A DNA stretch of 64,000 bases from Halomonas sp. CUBES01. Its GTDB lineage: Bacteria > Pseudomonadota > Gammaproteobacteria > Pseudomonadales > Halomonadaceae. Of this stretch, positions 1 to 9,747 are shown piece after piece (positions within the stretch are counted from its first letter, which is position 1; each line of letters begins with the position of its first letter). The DNA lies in assembly GCF_020991005.1 (NCBI RefSeq), contig NZ_JAJLLW010000004.1, forward strand, positions 356,598 through 420,597, in the 5' to 3' direction. Made by a program: the position numbers and the translations under genes. Below the pieces are notes generated by a model. It saw only the letters and a program-made list of their open reading frames with translations. It was not told the origin of the DNA and made no database searches.

Positions 1-58
1 CGGCGTTGAGGTGCTGACCGCACGCGGCGACGAAGACTTCAGTTTTCTGACGCACTGA
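1..58 (+). CDS. map: Type I methionine aminopeptidase, C-terminal end (partial)
   Basis: Only the last 18 codons and a TGA stop are present; the peptide reads GVEVLTARGDEDFSFLTH. A VEVLT-type ending matches the C terminus of type I methionine aminopeptidase, the cytosolic metalloenzyme that removes the initiator Met from nascent proteins. The stop overlaps the glnD start in an ATGA, so the two are probably translationally coupled, and map-glnD is a common gammaproteobacterial order. The catalytic domain is outside the window, so the identification rests on the short tail and the neighbour. Confidence 0.7.
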   Translation, partial: GVEVLTARGDEDFSFLTH

Positions 59-2733
59 TGCTACTTCACCATTACCGGTTTGAACCGGACACCACGCTGT
101 TCGACCTTGAGCTGTTCCGCACCGAGCTTGCGGGGTCACGCTCCCCCATCGCGCCGTTCAAGGCTGCGCTTGGCGAAATTCAGACCCGCCTGGACGAACG
201 CTTTCGTGCCGGGGCCGATATTCGCGATCTGGTGCGTGGTCGCGCATGGTATCTGGATCAACTGCTGGCCATCGCCTGGGAACAGCACGACTGGCCCGAC
301 GACGGCGTCGCCCTTGTGGCCGTGGGAGGTTACGGCCGTGGCGAACTGCACCCGCATTCGGACATCGACCTGCTGTTGCTGCTCGAGCAAGATGACGACA
401 CTCCCTATCGCGAACCGCTGACCGCCTTTATCACCTTTCTATGGGACATTGGCCTGGAAATCGGCCACAGCGTGCGCTCGCTCAATGACTGCGAGCGCGA
501 AGCGGCCGCCGATGTCACGGTGATCACCAACCTGCTCGAGTCACGCCTGATCGCCGGTCCGGAAGCGCTGCGGGAGCGCATGCGCGAGCGGCTCAATGCC
601 GACCATGTCTGGCCGGCAGACCGCTTCTTCGAGGCCAAGTGGCAGGAACAGATTGCCCGTCACTACCGTTATAACAACTCCGAGTACCATCTCGAACCGA
701 ACCTCAAAAGCTCGCCAGGCGGGCTTCGCGACATCCAGATGATCGGCTGGGTCGCCAAGCGCCATTTCGGCACCGAGGAATACACCGATATCGTCGCCAA
801 CGGCTTCATGAACGATGCCGAACTGCGCATCTTAAGCCAGGGGCAGGCGTTTCTGTGGCAGGTCCGCTACGCCCTGCACATGCTCACCGACCGCGCCGAA
901 GATCGCCTGCTGTTTGATCACCAGCGCACCATTGCCGAGATGTTCGGTTTTCGCGACACCCCCGAACGCCTGGCCGTCGAACAGTTCATGAAGCGCTACT
1001 ACCGGCACGTGACCGCGCTCGCCGGCCTCAACGACATGCTGCTCCAGCACTTCGATGAGGCCATCCTGCGCGGCAAGGAATCGCTGGAAACGGTCAACCT
1101 CAACGAGCGCTTTGAAACCAAGGGCGGTTATATTCAGGTGCGTTCGCGCAACCTGTTCCGGGAACAGCCTTCGGCCATGCTGGAACTGTTCCTGCTAATG
1201 GCCGAGCATCCGGAAATCGAAGGCGTGCGGGCCGATACCATTCGCCTGATCCGCGACCATCGCCACCAGATCGACGACCACTACCGGGACGACCCCCGCC
1301 ACCAGCGGCTGTTCATGGCCATCGTGCGTGCGCCGGGCAACGTACCCCGCCAGCTGCGGCGCATGAACCGCTACGGCATACTCGGCAAGTACCTGCCCGA
1401 GTTTGGTCGCGCCGTGGGCCTGATGCAGCACGACCTGTTCCACATTTACACGGTCGATGCCCATACCCTGCTGCTGCTCAAGTTTCTGCACAATTTTCGC
1501 AAGCCGGAAGCGAAAGGCGAGTTTCCCGTCGCGGTGGCGCTGATGCAGCAGCTCCCCAAACTGGATCTGCTTTGGATAGCAGGGCTGTTTCACGATATCG
1601 GCAAGGGCCGCGGCGGCGATCACTCGGAAATCGGCGCCCGGGACGTCGAACAGTTCTGCCAGCGCCACCAGATTTCCCAGCACGATACCAACCTCGTCAG
1701 CTGGCTCGTCGAACATCACCTACTGATGTCCATGACCGCCCAGAAGCGCGACATCAGCGACCCGGACGTGATCCGCGAATTCGCCACCGAGGTGCGCACC
1801 GAGACGCGACTGGACTATCTCTACGTGCTGACGGTGGCCGATATCAACGCCACCAACCCTACCCTGTGGAACGGCTGGCGGGCATCGCTGATGCGCCAGT
1901 TGCACGCCGAAACCAAACGCGCCCTGCGCCGCGGCCTGAAAAACCCGCCCGACCGCGACGACTGGGTTCGCGAGACGCGCTCTGAAGCTCGTTCGCTGCT
2001 GCAGTCGATCGGCGTCAATGAAGCCGAAATAGACCGGCTGTGGGAATCCCTCGGCGAAGACTACTTCCTGCAGTACGCGCCCAGCGAAATCGTCTGGCAG
2101 ACCCAGGGGATACTCACCCACCAGCCCTCCCAGCTGCCGCTGGTGCTGATCAGCGCGCCCACGGCGGACATGGCCGAAGGCGGCACCAAGGTGTTTATCC
2201 ACACCCGCTCGGTCGACGACCTGTTCGCCGCCACCGCCGCTGCCATGGAGCAGTTGGGGCTGTCGATCCACGATGCGCGCATCGCCACCTCAAACAATAA
2301 CTGGACGCTCAACACCTTCATCGTGCTCGACAACCTGGGCCAGCCGATTCGCGACCCGGCGCGCATTGAAGAAATGCGCCAGCACCTGGTGGAAGAGCTG
2401 GACGATCCCGACGACTATCCGGATATCGTCACCCGGCATACGCCGCGCCAGCTCAAGCATTTCCGGGTCGCCACCGAGGTCCTGATCGAACAGGACCCCG
2501 CCAATGACCGCACGCTGCTGGAGCTCAGCGCACCGGACCGACCCGGGCTTCTGGCCCGCGTCGGGCGCATCTTCATGGAGCAGGATATTGCGCTCTCCGC
2601 GGCGAAAATCGCCACCCTGGGCGAACGCGTGGAAGACGTGTTCTTCATTACCACCAAAGACGGCGAGCCCCTGACCGACCCCGACCGCCAGCAGCAGCTG
2701 CGCGAACGTCTGATTGAGGTGCTGGGGGTTTGA
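58..2733 (+). CDS. glnD: Bifunctional [protein-PII] uridylyltransferase / uridylyl-removing enzyme GlnD
   Basis: This cytosolic glutamine sensor uridylylates PII proteins when nitrogen is limiting and removes UMP when glutamine is high. The 891 residues show the full architecture: a nucleotidyltransferase core with GGYGRGELHPHSDIDL at about residues 90-105 (metal ligands D102 and D104), an HD hydrolase domain with HDIGKG from about residue 512, and two C-terminal ACT domains at about 705-785 and 820-891, the second containing APDRPGLLARVG. The length is close to the E. coli protein. The ATG overlaps the stop of map by one base. A 2.7 kb open frame with all four domains leaves little doubt. 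Confidence 0.98.
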   Translation: MLLHHYRFEPDTTLFDLELFRTELAGSRSPIAPFKAALGEIQTRLDERFRAGADIRDLVRGRAWYLDQLLAIAWEQHDWPDDGVALVAVGGYGRGELHPHSDIDLLLLLEQDDDTPYREPLTAFITFLWDIGLEIGHSVRSLNDCEREAAADVTVITNLLESRLIAGPEALRERMRERLNADHVWPADRFFEAKWQEQIARHYRYNNSEYHLEPNLKSSPGGLRDIQMIGWVAKRHFGTEEYTDIVANGFMNDAELRILSQGQAFLWQVRYALHMLTDRAEDRLLFDHQRTIAEMFGFRDTPERLAVEQFMKRYYRHVTALAGLNDMLLQHFDEAILRGKESLETVNLNERFETKGGYIQVRSRNLFREQPSAMLELFLLMAEHPEIEGVRADTIRLIRDHRHQIDDHYRDDPRHQRLFMAIVRAPGNVPRQLRRMNRYGILGKYLPEFGRAVGLMQHDLFHIYTVDAHTLLLLKFLHNFRKPEAKGEFPVAVALMQQLPKLDLLWIAGLFHDIGKGRGGDHSEIGARDVEQFCQRHQISQHDTNLVSWLVEHHLLMSMTAQKRDISDPDVIREFATEVRTETRLDYLYVLTVADINATNPTLWNGWRASLMRQLHAETKRALRRGLKNPPDRDDWVRETRSEARSLLQSIGVNEAEIDRLWESLGEDYFLQYAPSEIVWQTQGILTHQPSQLPLVLISAPTADMAEGGTKVFIHTRSVDDLFAATAAAMEQLGLSIHDARIATSNNNWTLNTFIVLDNLGQPIRDPARIEEMRQHLVEELDDPDDYPDIVTRHTPRQLKHFRVATEVLIEQDPANDRTLLELSAPDRPGLLARVGRIFMEQDIALSAAKIATLGERVEDVFFITTKDGEPLTDPDRQQQLRERLIEVLGV

Positions 2734-2818
2734 GCAAGCTCCGGGGCTTGCCTATAATCGTCGGCTACTTTCGCGAAACGACGCCTACAACGACGCCGGC
2801 ACGGCGTTCTGGACACCC

Positions 2819-4015
2819 ATGAACCCTGATCTCGACGCCCTGCATCCGTATCCGTTCGAAAAGCTGGCGGCCCTCAAGGCGGATCTAACGCCACCTTCGA
2901 CGCTAACGCATATTCCGCTGACAATCGGTGAACCTCAGCACGCCCCCTATCCCGGGGCTCTCGCCGCGCTGGTTGCCCACCAGGCCGAGATGGCGCGCTA
3001 CCCGGCCACCAACGGCCTGCCTGCCCTGCGCGACACGATCGCCACCTGGGCCACCCAGCGCTTCGCGCTGTCAGGGCTCGACGCCGAGCGCCAGGTACTG
3101 CCGGTCAACGGCACGCGGGAAGCCATTTTCGCCTTCGTTCAGGCAGCCCTTGATCGCACGCGCCCGGCACAGATAGCGGTTCCCAACCCCTTCTACCAGA
3201 TTTACGAAGGCGCCACGCTGCTGGCGGGGGGCGAGCCGCTCTACCTGGACTGCACCGCTGATAACGACTTTCGCCCGGACGTTTCGTCCGTCAGCGCGGA
3301 CACCTGGCGCAATGTGCAGATTGTGTTTGTCTGCTCACCCGGCAACCCCACCGGCGCGGTCACGCCGCTTGCCGAATTCAAGCAGCTGATCGCGCTGGCC
3401 GACGAGCACGACTTCATCATCGCCTCCGATGAGTGCTACTCGGAGCTCTATCTGGATGAAGCGGCGCCACCCCCGGGGCTCCTGCAGGCCTGCGCCGAGC
3501 TCGGCCGCCACGACTATCGCCGCTGCGTGGTGTTTCACTCGCTGTCCAAACGTTCCAACCTGCCGGGGCTTCGCTCAGGGTTTGTCGCCGGCGATGCAGA
3601 CCTGCTTGCACCGTTCAAGCGCTACCGCACCTACCACGGCTGTGCAATGTCATTGCCGCTGCAGCACGCCTCCATGGCCGCCTGGCAGGATGAAAGCCAC
3701 GTGCGCGCCAACCGCGAGGCCTACCGCGAAAAGTTCAGCGCGGTTACCGAGGTGCTCGCCCCGGTAATGGACTTCCCCACCCCGGAAGCCAGCTTTTACC
3801 TGTGGCCCGCCGTGCCGGGTGGCGACGACATTGCCTTCACCCAGCGGCTGTTCGTTGAACAGCATGTCAGCGTGCTGCCGGGCAGCCTGATGGGCCGCCC
3901 CGGACGCGGCGGCCACAATCCCGGTAGCGGTCGGCTACGCTTGGCGCTGGTGGCGGAGCTGGCCCCGACGCTCGAAGCCGCCGAACGCCTGCGCCAACTC
4001 GTTGAGCGCGGCTAA
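2819..4015 (+). CDS. dapC: Succinyldiaminopimelate transaminase DapC
   Basis: A PLP-dependent fold-type I aminotransferase of 398 residues. It should convert N-succinyl-2-amino-6-ketopimelate to N-succinyl-LL-diaminopimelate in the succinylase branch of lysine and peptidoglycan synthesis. The Schiff-base lysine is K244 in HSLSKRSNLPG, and SPGNPTG and SDECYSE are typical of the family. The frame is open further upstream, but the ATG at 2819 gives the usual family N terminus (MNPDLDALHPYPFEKL). Its position before dapD and dapE supports DapC over a general aspartate aminotransferase or ArgD. Confidence 0.93.
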   Translation: MNPDLDALHPYPFEKLAALKADLTPPSTLTHIPLTIGEPQHAPYPGALAALVAHQAEMARYPATNGLPALRDTIATWATQRFALSGLDAERQVLPVNGTREAIFAFVQAALDRTRPAQIAVPNPFYQIYEGATLLAGGEPLYLDCTADNDFRPDVSSVSADTWRNVQIVFVCSPGNPTGAVTPLAEFKQLIALADEHDFIIASDECYSELYLDEAAPPPGLLQACAELGRHDYRRCVVFHSLSKRSNLPGLRSGFVAGDADLLAPFKRYRTYHGCAMSLPLQHASMAAWQDESHVRANREAYREKFSAVTEVLAPVMDFPTPEASFYLWPAVPGGDDIAFTQRLFVEQHVSVLPGSLMGRPGRGGHNPGSGRLRLALVAELAPTLEAAERLRQLVERG

Positions 4016-4058
4016 CGCACGTTAATGACAACTCGACGCCATTGCCAGGAGGTCATCC

Positions 4059-4397
4059 ATGCTCACGCTCTACATTATCAGCAACTGCGATACCTGCCGC
4101 AAAGCGCGCAAGGCGCTTGACGAAAAAGGTATCCCCTTCAAGACCTACGACCTGCGCAAGGACGGCCTGTCGGCGCCGCTTCTGGAACACATCCTGCATC
4201 GTGTGCCGCTGGTCGAAGCGATCAACAAGCGCAGCAAGACCTGGCGGGAACTATCCGATGAAGAGAAGGACTTTGACGCCAATTCGGGACGCGAACTGCT
4301 CCTGAAGCACCCCACCCTGTTAAAACGCCCGCTACTGGAAGTCGACGATGACACGATACTCGTCGGCTACCAGGACGGCGACTACGACAAACTCTGA
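4059..4397 (+). CDS. ArsC/Spx-family reductase (YffB-like)
   Basis: A 112-residue thioredoxin-fold protein with a CDTC motif (C10, C13) near the N terminus, followed by RKARKALDEKG. It looks like the ArsC/Spx/YffB family of small thiol proteins. True arsenate reductases have one conserved N-terminal Cys and usually lie beside arsenic genes, which are absent here. The gene sits between dapC and dapD, and YffB-like genes are often found beside dap genes in gammaproteobacteria. Its substrate is unknown; a glutathione-dependent thiol role is only a family-level guess. A good ribosome-binding site (AGGAGG) precedes the ATG. Confidence 0.85.
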   Translation: MLTLYIISNCDTCRKARKALDEKGIPFKTYDLRKDGLSAPLLEHILHRVPLVEAINKRSKTWRELSDEEKDFDANSGRELLLKHPTLLKRPLLEVDDDTILVGYQDGDYDKL

Positions 4398-4433
4398 CAT
4401 CCTGATCAAACACTGACCCAAAGGAACGCAGTT

Positions 4434-5459
4434 ATGCTGAGCTTTGCGCTTGGAATCGGCACTCAAAACACCCAGGGCGACTGGCTGGAAATCTACTACC
4501 CGGCGCCGCTGATCAACCCGCCCGAAAGCCTGGTCAGTGCCGCCAAGGAAGCCCTTGACGCACCCAGCGGTAACGCGGCCATCAGCTTCCTGCCGGAAGA
4601 CTGCGCGCGCCTGGCCAAGGCGCTTGAAACGGCCGGCCACGCCGAACAGGCGGAGCTGGCGGCATCCTTCGCCGCCAGCCAGCGTCCGCTGGTCGCCATG
4701 TTCCTGGACACCAACCAGCCCCCGCAGACCGCCCCCGAGGTCTACCTCAAGCTGCACCTGCTCTCCCACCGGCTGGTGAAACCCCACGGGCTGGATCTGA
4801 CCGGCATGTTCGGCCTGCTGCGCAACATCGCCTGGACCAACGAAGGCGCGATCGACATCGAAGAGTTGCCCGCACGCCGCCTCAAAGCCCGTTTGGAAGG
4901 CCGCGCCCTGTCGGTGGACTGCGTGGATAAATTCCCCAAGATGACCGACTACGTAGTGCCTCACGGCATCCGCATCGGCGACACCGCCCGAGTGCGCCTG
5001 GGCGCCTATCTCGGCGAAGGCACCACGGTGATGCACGAAGGGTTCGTTAACTTCAACGCCGGCACCGAGGGCCCCGGCATGATCGAAGGCCGCATCTCCG
5101 CCGGCGTCATGGTGGGTAAAGGCTCTGACCTGGGCGGCGGTTGCTCGACCATGGGGACGCTGTCCGGCGGTGGCAACATGGTGATCAAGGTCGGCGAGGG
5201 CTGCCTGATCGGCGCCAACGCGGGCATCGGCATCCCGCTGGGCGACCGCTGCACGGTGGAAGCCGGGCTGTATATCACGGCGGGGTCGAAAGTCACACTG
5301 CTGGATGACCAGGGCCAGGAGGTCAATACCGTCGCTGCGCGCGAGCTGGCCGGCCAGGACGACCTGCTGCTGCGCCGCAACTCGCAGAACGGCCGCATCG
5401 AATGCCTGACCAATAAAAGCGCCATCGCGCTCAACGAGGCGCTGCATGCCCATAACTGA
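4434..5459 (+). CDS. dapD: 2,3,4,5-tetrahydropyridine-2,6-dicarboxylate N-succinyltransferase DapD
   Basis: This enzyme transfers succinyl from succinyl-CoA to tetrahydrodipicolinate, the first committed step of the succinylase lysine/DAP pathway. The 341-residue length fits the long Pseudomonas-type DapD, not the roughly 274-residue E. coli form. Residues about 180-290 carry the hexapeptide-like left-handed beta-helix ([47 protein letters not shown]). The end overlaps the dapE start by 14 bases, indicating coupled translation. Confidence 0.96.
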   Translation: MLSFALGIGTQNTQGDWLEIYYPAPLINPPESLVSAAKEALDAPSGNAAISFLPEDCARLAKALETAGHAEQAELAASFAASQRPLVAMFLDTNQPPQTAPEVYLKLHLLSHRLVKPHGLDLTGMFGLLRNIAWTNEGAIDIEELPARRLKARLEGRALSVDCVDKFPKMTDYVVPHGIRIGDTARVRLGAYLGEGTTVMHEGFVNFNAGTEGPGMIEGRISAGVMVGKGSDLGGGCSTMGTLSGGGNMVIKVGEGCLIGANAGIGIPLGDRCTVEAGLYITAGSKVTLLDDQGQEVNTVAARELAGQDDLLLRRNSQNGRIECLTNKSAIALNEALHAHN

Positions 5460-6618
5460 GCCGGAGGGGCTGTCGCCGACGCTGCAGCTGGCCTTTGATC
5501 TGCTGCGCCGCGCGTCGGTCACGCCCGACGACGAAGGCTGCCAGGACCTGATGATCGAGCGCTTGAGGGCGCTCGATTTCCACATCGAGTCACTGCCGTT
5601 TGGCGATGTGAAAAACGTCTGGGCGGTGCGCGGCCATCACGGCCCGGTGCTGGCCTTTGCCGGGCATACCGATGTGGTGCCCAGCGGGCCGCATACCAAC
5701 TGGGAATTTCCGCCCTTCACGCCCTGCATCAACGACGATGGCATGCTGTGCGGTCGCGGTGCCGCGGACATGAAAGGCAGCCTGGCCGCCATGCTCACCG
5801 CCGTCGAGCGCTTCGTCGACGCCCACCCCGACCACGACGGACGTATCGCGTTTTTGATCACATCCGACGAAGAAGGCCCCGCCGTCGACGGCACCCGCGC
5901 GGTGGTCGAGCATCTACGCGAGCGCAACGAACGCCTCGACTACTGCATCGTCGGCGAGCCGTCCTCTACGGCGCGGCTTGGCGATGCCATCAAGAACGGC
6001 CGGCGCGGCTCGCTGGGCGGCATCCTGCATGTGAAAGGCGTACAGGGCCACGTGGCCTACCCTCACCTGGCGCGCAACCCTATCCATCAGGTAATGCCCG
6101 CGCTCGACGCCCTGGTCAATGAACATTGGGATGCCGGCAACGATTTCTTCCCGGCGACCAGCTTTCAGGTATCCAACCTGCGGGCGGGCACCGGGGCGAC
6201 CAACGTCATCCCCGGCGAGGTGGAAGTGGTGTTCAATTTCCGTTACTCCACGGAAGTCACCCACGAAACCCTGCGGCGGCGTACCGAAGCGCTGCTGGAT
6301 CAGCACGGCCTTGAGTATCACATCGACTGGACGCTCAACGGCGAGCCGTTCCTGACCGCCGAGGGCGAGCTGGTCGACGCCGCCATTCGCGGTGTCGAAG
6401 CGGTCACCGGCGAGCGACCGGCGCTTTCCACGAGCGGCGGCACCTCGGATGGCCGCTTCATTGCCACCCTGGGCGCCCAAGTGGTCGAGCTGGGGCCTCT
6501 CAACGACACCATCCACAAGGTAGACGAGCGCGTCCGGGCCAGCGACCTGGATGCATTGAGCCGGATCTACGAAGCCACGCTGCAGGCGTTGCTCACCTCC
6601 GGCGAGGTCAACGTATGA
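5446..6618 (+). CDS. dapE: Succinyl-diaminopimelate desuccinylase DapE
   Basis: A 390-residue M20-family di-zinc hydrolase that cleaves N-succinyl-LL-DAP to LL-DAP and succinate. The metal-binding [10 protein letters not shown] (H74, D76) and the catalytic [12 protein letters not shown] region are visible, as are GRGAADMKG and the C-terminal [11 protein letters not shown] block. It overlaps dapD at its start and the next gene by the last four bases (ATGA), so dapD, dapE and the following gene look like one translational unit. Length is normal for the family. Confidence 0.96.
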   Translation: MPITEPEGLSPTLQLAFDLLRRASVTPDDEGCQDLMIERLRALDFHIESLPFGDVKNVWAVRGHHGPVLAFAGHTDVVPSGPHTNWEFPPFTPCINDDGMLCGRGAADMKGSLAAMLTAVERFVDAHPDHDGRIAFLITSDEEGPAVDGTRAVVEHLRERNERLDYCIVGEPSSTARLGDAIKNGRRGSLGGILHVKGVQGHVAYPHLARNPIHQVMPALDALVNEHWDAGNDFFPATSFQVSNLRAGTGATNVIPGEVEVVFNFRYSTEVTHETLRRRTEALLDQHGLEYHIDWTLNGEPFLTAEGELVDAAIRGVEAVTGERPALSTSGGTSDGRFIATLGAQVVELGPLNDTIHKVDERVRASDLDALSRIYEATLQALLTSGEVNV

Positions 6619-7004
6619 TGGAGCGCTATCCGGATATCGAGATCTACCTGGCAAGCGTTGCCCACCCCGCCCTCAACGACTGGCTGGCGAAGGCGCTGGA
6701 CGCCCCGCCGCTGACGTCGGCGGGCAAAGGCAAGTGGCGTACCCAAGGCCACCACCAGGGGCACAAGGTGCCGGTGCTGCTGGTCGAAAACGCCGCCGAT
6801 GGGTTTGCCAGCCTGTGGCTCGATAGCGGCCACAGCCCCTGGCAAACCGATCAGGAAGCCGCCCAATACGCGGCGGAAGCCCTGCAGACCGAAATTCGCT
6901 GCTCGCTGGGCGGCTGGCATCCGGGCGATGATCCCGATCGTTTCTGGCAGGTGCTGCCCGACGGCCGTGAAGGGCCCATCGAGTGGCCCGACTCGGGCCG
7001 CTAG
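6615..7004 (+). CDS. Conserved protein of unknown function downstream of dapE
   Basis: A 129-residue soluble protein whose start overlaps the dapE stop. I do not recognise a named domain. It is rich in Trp, Gly and His ([53 protein letters not shown]) and has no signal peptide or membrane segment. Its frame, base use and coupling to dapE indicate a real gene. A perfect hairpin terminator follows 12 bases after the stop, so it is the last gene of the dap unit. Function unknown. Confidence 0.75.
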   Translation: MMERYPDIEIYLASVAHPALNDWLAKALDAPPLTSAGKGKWRTQGHHQGHKVPVLLVENAADGFASLWLDSGHSPWQTDQEAAQYAAEALQTEIRCSLGGWHPGDDPDRFWQVLPDGREGPIEWPDSGR

Positions 7005-7016
7005 TTCCCCAAAACG

Positions 7017-7046
7017 CATTTGACCCCGCCGGAGCGGGGTCAAATG
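7017..7046. terminator. Bidirectional hairpin between convergent genes
   Basis: A perfect 13-bp inverted repeat (CATTTGACCCCGC and its complement) with a 4-base CGGA loop lies between the convergent ends of the dap unit and the cold-shock-domain gene. A short A-run precedes it on the + strand. It has the geometry of a factor-independent terminator but a weak T-tract on the + strand. Confidence 0.65.
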
Positions 7047-7078
7047 TCGTGCGAAGCAATCTCAAGCGGGATTGATCG

Positions 7079-7615
7079 TTACTCGATGATGCTCACGTCG
7101 TCGGCCTGCAAACCACGCTCGTTTTTAATCACGTGATAACGCACGATCTGGCCTTCTGCCAGCATGCGCGGCCCGCGACCACGAATCGCCCGGAAATGGA
7201 CAAACACATCGTCGCCGTTATCGCGGGTAATGAAGCCGTAGCCTTTGTTGGTATTGAACCACTTCACTTCGCCCTCTTCGCGGCCGTCATTGGGGTCGAT
7301 GATATCGTCATCGTCCGGCGCGCTGGGGGCTTGAGACTGACGCGGTGCCGGCTTGGCACGCACTGCCACATCCGGCGACACCACCACGGGTGGCGCCAGC
7401 GCGGCAGTCGCTAACGTACCGATACACAGCACAACGAAGCTGCCGATGGCCACGGCGATGTAGATGCCGCCAGCCCCGGTCACAGCCAGCTCGTCAAGCC
7501 ACCGCTCAGCCAGCGGTGCGTCGGTTAAATGAACAATCCCCGCCAGCAGCAATGGCGTGGGGGCGGCAAGCAAGACACTGATCAAGATACAGCGAAACAC
7601 AACTTTTGGGTTCAT
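7079..7615 (-). CDS. Membrane-anchored cold-shock-domain protein
   Basis: This 178-residue protein joins two predicted membrane segments (about residues 9-27 and 48-72) to an acidic/proline linker and a C-terminal cold-shock domain (about 113-178). The domain has both nucleic-acid-binding motifs, KGYGFIT (RNP1) and VFVHF (RNP2), and starts with the typical GEVKWFN. Two membrane passes would leave the RNA-binding domain in the cytoplasm. Ordinary Csp proteins are about 70 residues and soluble. The gene stands alone, convergent with the dap unit and divergent from slyX. It may tether or chaperone RNA at the membrane; this is inference. Confidence 0.85.
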   Translation of the reverse strand: MNPKVVFRCILISVLLAAPTPLLLAGIVHLTDAPLAERWLDELAVTGAGGIYIAVAIGSFVVLCIGTLATAALAPPVVVSPDVAVRAKPAPRQSQAPSAPDDDDIIDPNDGREEGEVKWFNTNKGYGFITRDNGDDVFVHFRAIRGRGPRMLAEGQIVRYHVIKNERGLQADDVSIIE

Positions 7616-7726
7616 GGATAAAAAAAGCTCTCTTGTTGTATGGGTAACAGAAGAAGGACAATACCCAGTTCAGCCGGGCTTGACGACCCGATGAACCGAG
7701 CTACTACACAAGGTTGCAATGTTACC

Positions 7727-7975
7727 ATGACATCTTCTTTATCGCCTGCCGACCTGATTCAACAGCTTGAATCTTTAGAAAGCCGCCTGGCCTATCAAGA
7801 GCACTGGCTCGACACCCTGGATCAAGCGGTCGCCCAGCAGGAGCGTCGGCTGGCGACGCTCGAACAGCTCAGCGCGCTGATGCGCGAGCGCCTGCGCGAA
7901 CAGCACCAGGCGCTACAGGCCGGTGACGACCCCGACGGCAGCCGTCCCGAAGACGACATACCGCCCCACTACTGA
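7727..7975 (+). CDS. slyX: SlyX family protein
   Basis: An 82-residue, mostly coiled-coil protein (LIQQLESLESRLAYQEHWLD, then VAQQERRLATLEQLSALMRE) ending in a proline-rich DDIPPHY tail, which is characteristic of SlyX. The ATG at 7727 gives the family length; the frame is open further upstream with another ATG at 7691. SlyX has no firmly assigned biochemical role. It stands between divergent and convergent neighbours as a single-gene unit. Confidence 0.85.
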   Translation: MTSSLSPADLIQQLESLESRLAYQEHWLDTLDQAVAQQERRLATLEQLSALMRERLREQHQALQAGDDPDGSRPEDDIPPHY

Positions 7976-7996
7976 TCCACAATCCCGATCGATAAC

Positions 7997-9115
7997 TTAC
8001 CGGTTCACCGCCTCGGCGGGGTCGATGCTCGTCAGACCAAAGGCATCCGCCACCGCCGCGTAGGTTACCTGGCCGTCATGCACGTTGAGCCCCGGCAAGA
8101 AATGCGGGTTGTCGCGCAAGGCCTGCTGCCAGCCCTTGTCGGCCAGGTCGAGGACAAAGGGCAGCGTGGCGTTGGTCAGCCCCAGCGTCGAGGTGCGCGC
8201 GACCGCGCCGGGCATGTTGGCCACGCAGTAATGCACGATGCCGTCGACGATGTAGGTCGGCTCCGCATGGGTCGTGGGCTTGCTGGTCTCAAAACAGCCG
8301 CCCTGATCGATGGCCACGTCCACCAGCACGCTGCCAGGTTGCATATCCGCAAGCATCGCCCTAGTGATCAGCTTCGGCGCGGCGGCGCCGGGAATCAGCA
8401 CCGCACCAATGATCATGTCCGCCGTTCTCGCCGCTTCGTCCAGCGCGTCCGCCGTCGAATAGACGGTCTTGATACGGCCCTGATAGCGGTCGTCCAGGAC
8501 TTCCAACCGAGCAATCGACTTGTCGAGAATGGTCACCTCGGCACCCAGCCCCAAGGCCATCCGCGCGGCGTTTTCACCCACCACGCCGCCGCCGATCACG
8601 GTCACCTTACCCGGCGCCACGCCGGGGACACCCGGCAACAGCACGCCGGCGCCGCCCTGCGCCTTTTCCAGGCTGTGGGCGCCGGCCTGCACGGCCATAC
8701 GGCCGGCCACGGTGCTCATGGGCGCCAGCAACGGCAGGCCGCCTTTCGCATCGGTAATCGTTTCATAGGCAATGCAGGTGGCGCCGCTTTCTATCAGCCC
8801 CTGGGTCAGCGATTCCTCGGCGGCCAGATGCAGGTAGGTAAACAGCGTGTGCTGAGGTGTCAGACGGGCGACTTCCTCCGCCTGGGGCTCCTTCACCTTG
8901 AGAATCAGCTCGGCGTCTTGCCAGAGCGTCGCCACATCGGCCTCGATGCGCGCACCGGCGGCTTCGTAGTCGCGGTCGGCAAACCCGGCGCCCTCGCCGG
9001 CGCCCGCCTGAACACTCACCTGATGACCACGGCCGGTCAGCTCCCGCGCCCCGGTCGGGGTCAAGGCGACCCGATATTCATGGTTTTTTATCTCTTTGGG
9101 AACGGCAATGCGCAT
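7997..9115 (-). CDS. ald: Alanine dehydrogenase
   Basis: A 372-residue NAD-dependent enzyme interconverting L-alanine and pyruvate plus ammonia. The N terminus [20 protein letters not shown] is the family signature, and a Rossmann motif ([20 protein letters not shown]) lies near the middle. Typical Ald segments such as LFTYLHLA and [19 protein letters not shown] are present. The frame extends 15 codons upstream, but the ATG at 9115 gives the conserved start. It appears monocistronic. PntA-like transhydrogenase and lysine-forming relatives share the fold but not these N-terminal and C-terminal signatures. Confidence 0.96.
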   Translation of the reverse strand: MRIAVPKEIKNHEYRVALTPTGARELTGRGHQVSVQAGAGEGAGFADRDYEAAGARIEADVATLWQDAELILKVKEPQAEEVARLTPQHTLFTYLHLAAEESLTQGLIESGATCIAYETITDAKGGLPLLAPMSTVAGRMAVQAGAHSLEKAQGGAGVLLPGVPGVAPGKVTVIGGGVVGENAARMALGLGAEVTILDKSIARLEVLDDRYQGRIKTVYSTADALDEAARTADMIIGAVLIPGAAAPKLITRAMLADMQPGSVLVDVAIDQGGCFETSKPTTHAEPTYIVDGIVHYCVANMPGAVARTSTLGLTNATLPFVLDLADKGWQQALRDNPHFLPGLNVHDGQVTYAAVADAFGLTSIDPAEAVNR

Positions 9116-9202
9116 GTCTGTTACTCCTGATGGTGTCGGTAGCAATTCGTTACTTTTCATCCATTACAGCACAGCTTTTATGCCTCTCCCTACCCCGAAA
9201 TT

Positions 9203-9233
9203 AAAAACAAAAAAAACGCCGGTTAAGGCGTTT
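9203..9233 (-). terminator. Rho-independent terminator of the thioesterase gene
   Basis: A 7-bp stem (AAACGCC/GGCGTTT, 9214-9220 and 9227-9233) with a 6-base loop is followed, in the leftward direction, by a T-rich tract (the A-rich stretch 9203-9216 on the + strand). It lies downstream of the leftward thioesterase gene. Confidence 0.75.
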
Positions 9234-9282
9234 CTCAGGAGAAAAATCTAGCGATTACCGGCTAAAGGCAAAAAAATCATCG

Positions 9283-9717
9283 CTATTCGTCGACGACGGC
9301 GTCACCGTAAAGTCGTCGATACTCGTCGGGCAGACGCATGGGCCGCCCGCTGGAAAGCGCCACACAGGCAAAGCGGGTGCGGGCATTCAACAGCGTTTTG
9401 CTATCGCTTATGCGCTTTAGCTGAAAGCGGCGGGTGAGACTAAAGCGGCCGTCGCAGGCGACGATCCAGGTCGCCAGCTTGAGCGCATCACCGGCGTAGG
9501 CCGGGGCCAGGTAATCCAACTCATGGCGATGGACGACCATGGCGCGATCCAACTCCCGGTAACGCGCAAGCGACAGCCCCAGCGCCTCCGAGTGGGCCCA
9601 GCTAATCTGTTCCACCCAGCGCAGGTATTCGCTGTTATTGACGTGCCGATAGGCATCGATCGCCTCATCGGTCACGTCAATCTCGATCACAAAAGGCTCG
9701 GGTAGCGCCCATTCCAT
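9283..9717 (-). CDS. Acyl-CoA thioesterase, hot-dog fold (YbgC/FadM type)
   Basis: A 144-residue single hot-dog-domain protein. The motif ITDEAIDAYRHVNNSEYLRW-like start (Asp/His/Asn near residues 16-27, followed by YLRWVEQISW) and LDYLAPAYAGDAL are typical of 4-hydroxybenzoyl-CoA thioesterase-like enzymes that hydrolyse acyl-CoAs in the cytosol. The exact chain-length preference cannot be read. It lies 30 bases downstream of rlmI on the same strand and is followed by a clear terminator, so it may be co-transcribed with rlmI. Confidence 0.85.
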   Translation of the reverse strand: MEWALPEPFVIEIDVTDEAIDAYRHVNNSEYLRWVEQISWAHSEALGLSLARYRELDRAMVVHRHELDYLAPAYAGDALKLATWIVACDGRFSLTRRFQLKRISDSKTLLNARTRFACVALSSGRPMRLPDEYRRLYGDAVVDE

Positions 9718-9747
9718 TGTTCAGGCTCCTTCACCAGTCGTTGCGAA

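Noticed and set aside
4059..4397. Arsenate resistance gene
   Set aside because: The CxxC form and the dap context fit a YffB/Spx-like protein; no arsR, arsB or other arsenic gene is nearby.
4332..5585. Long open frame on the - strand opposite dapD
   Set aside because: Exactly antisense to a well-conserved gene in GC-rich DNA; the product has no recognisable motif. Such shadow frames also occur opposite ald (8078-9130), coaBC (13423-14562), copA (32786-34003) and hom (38358-39614).
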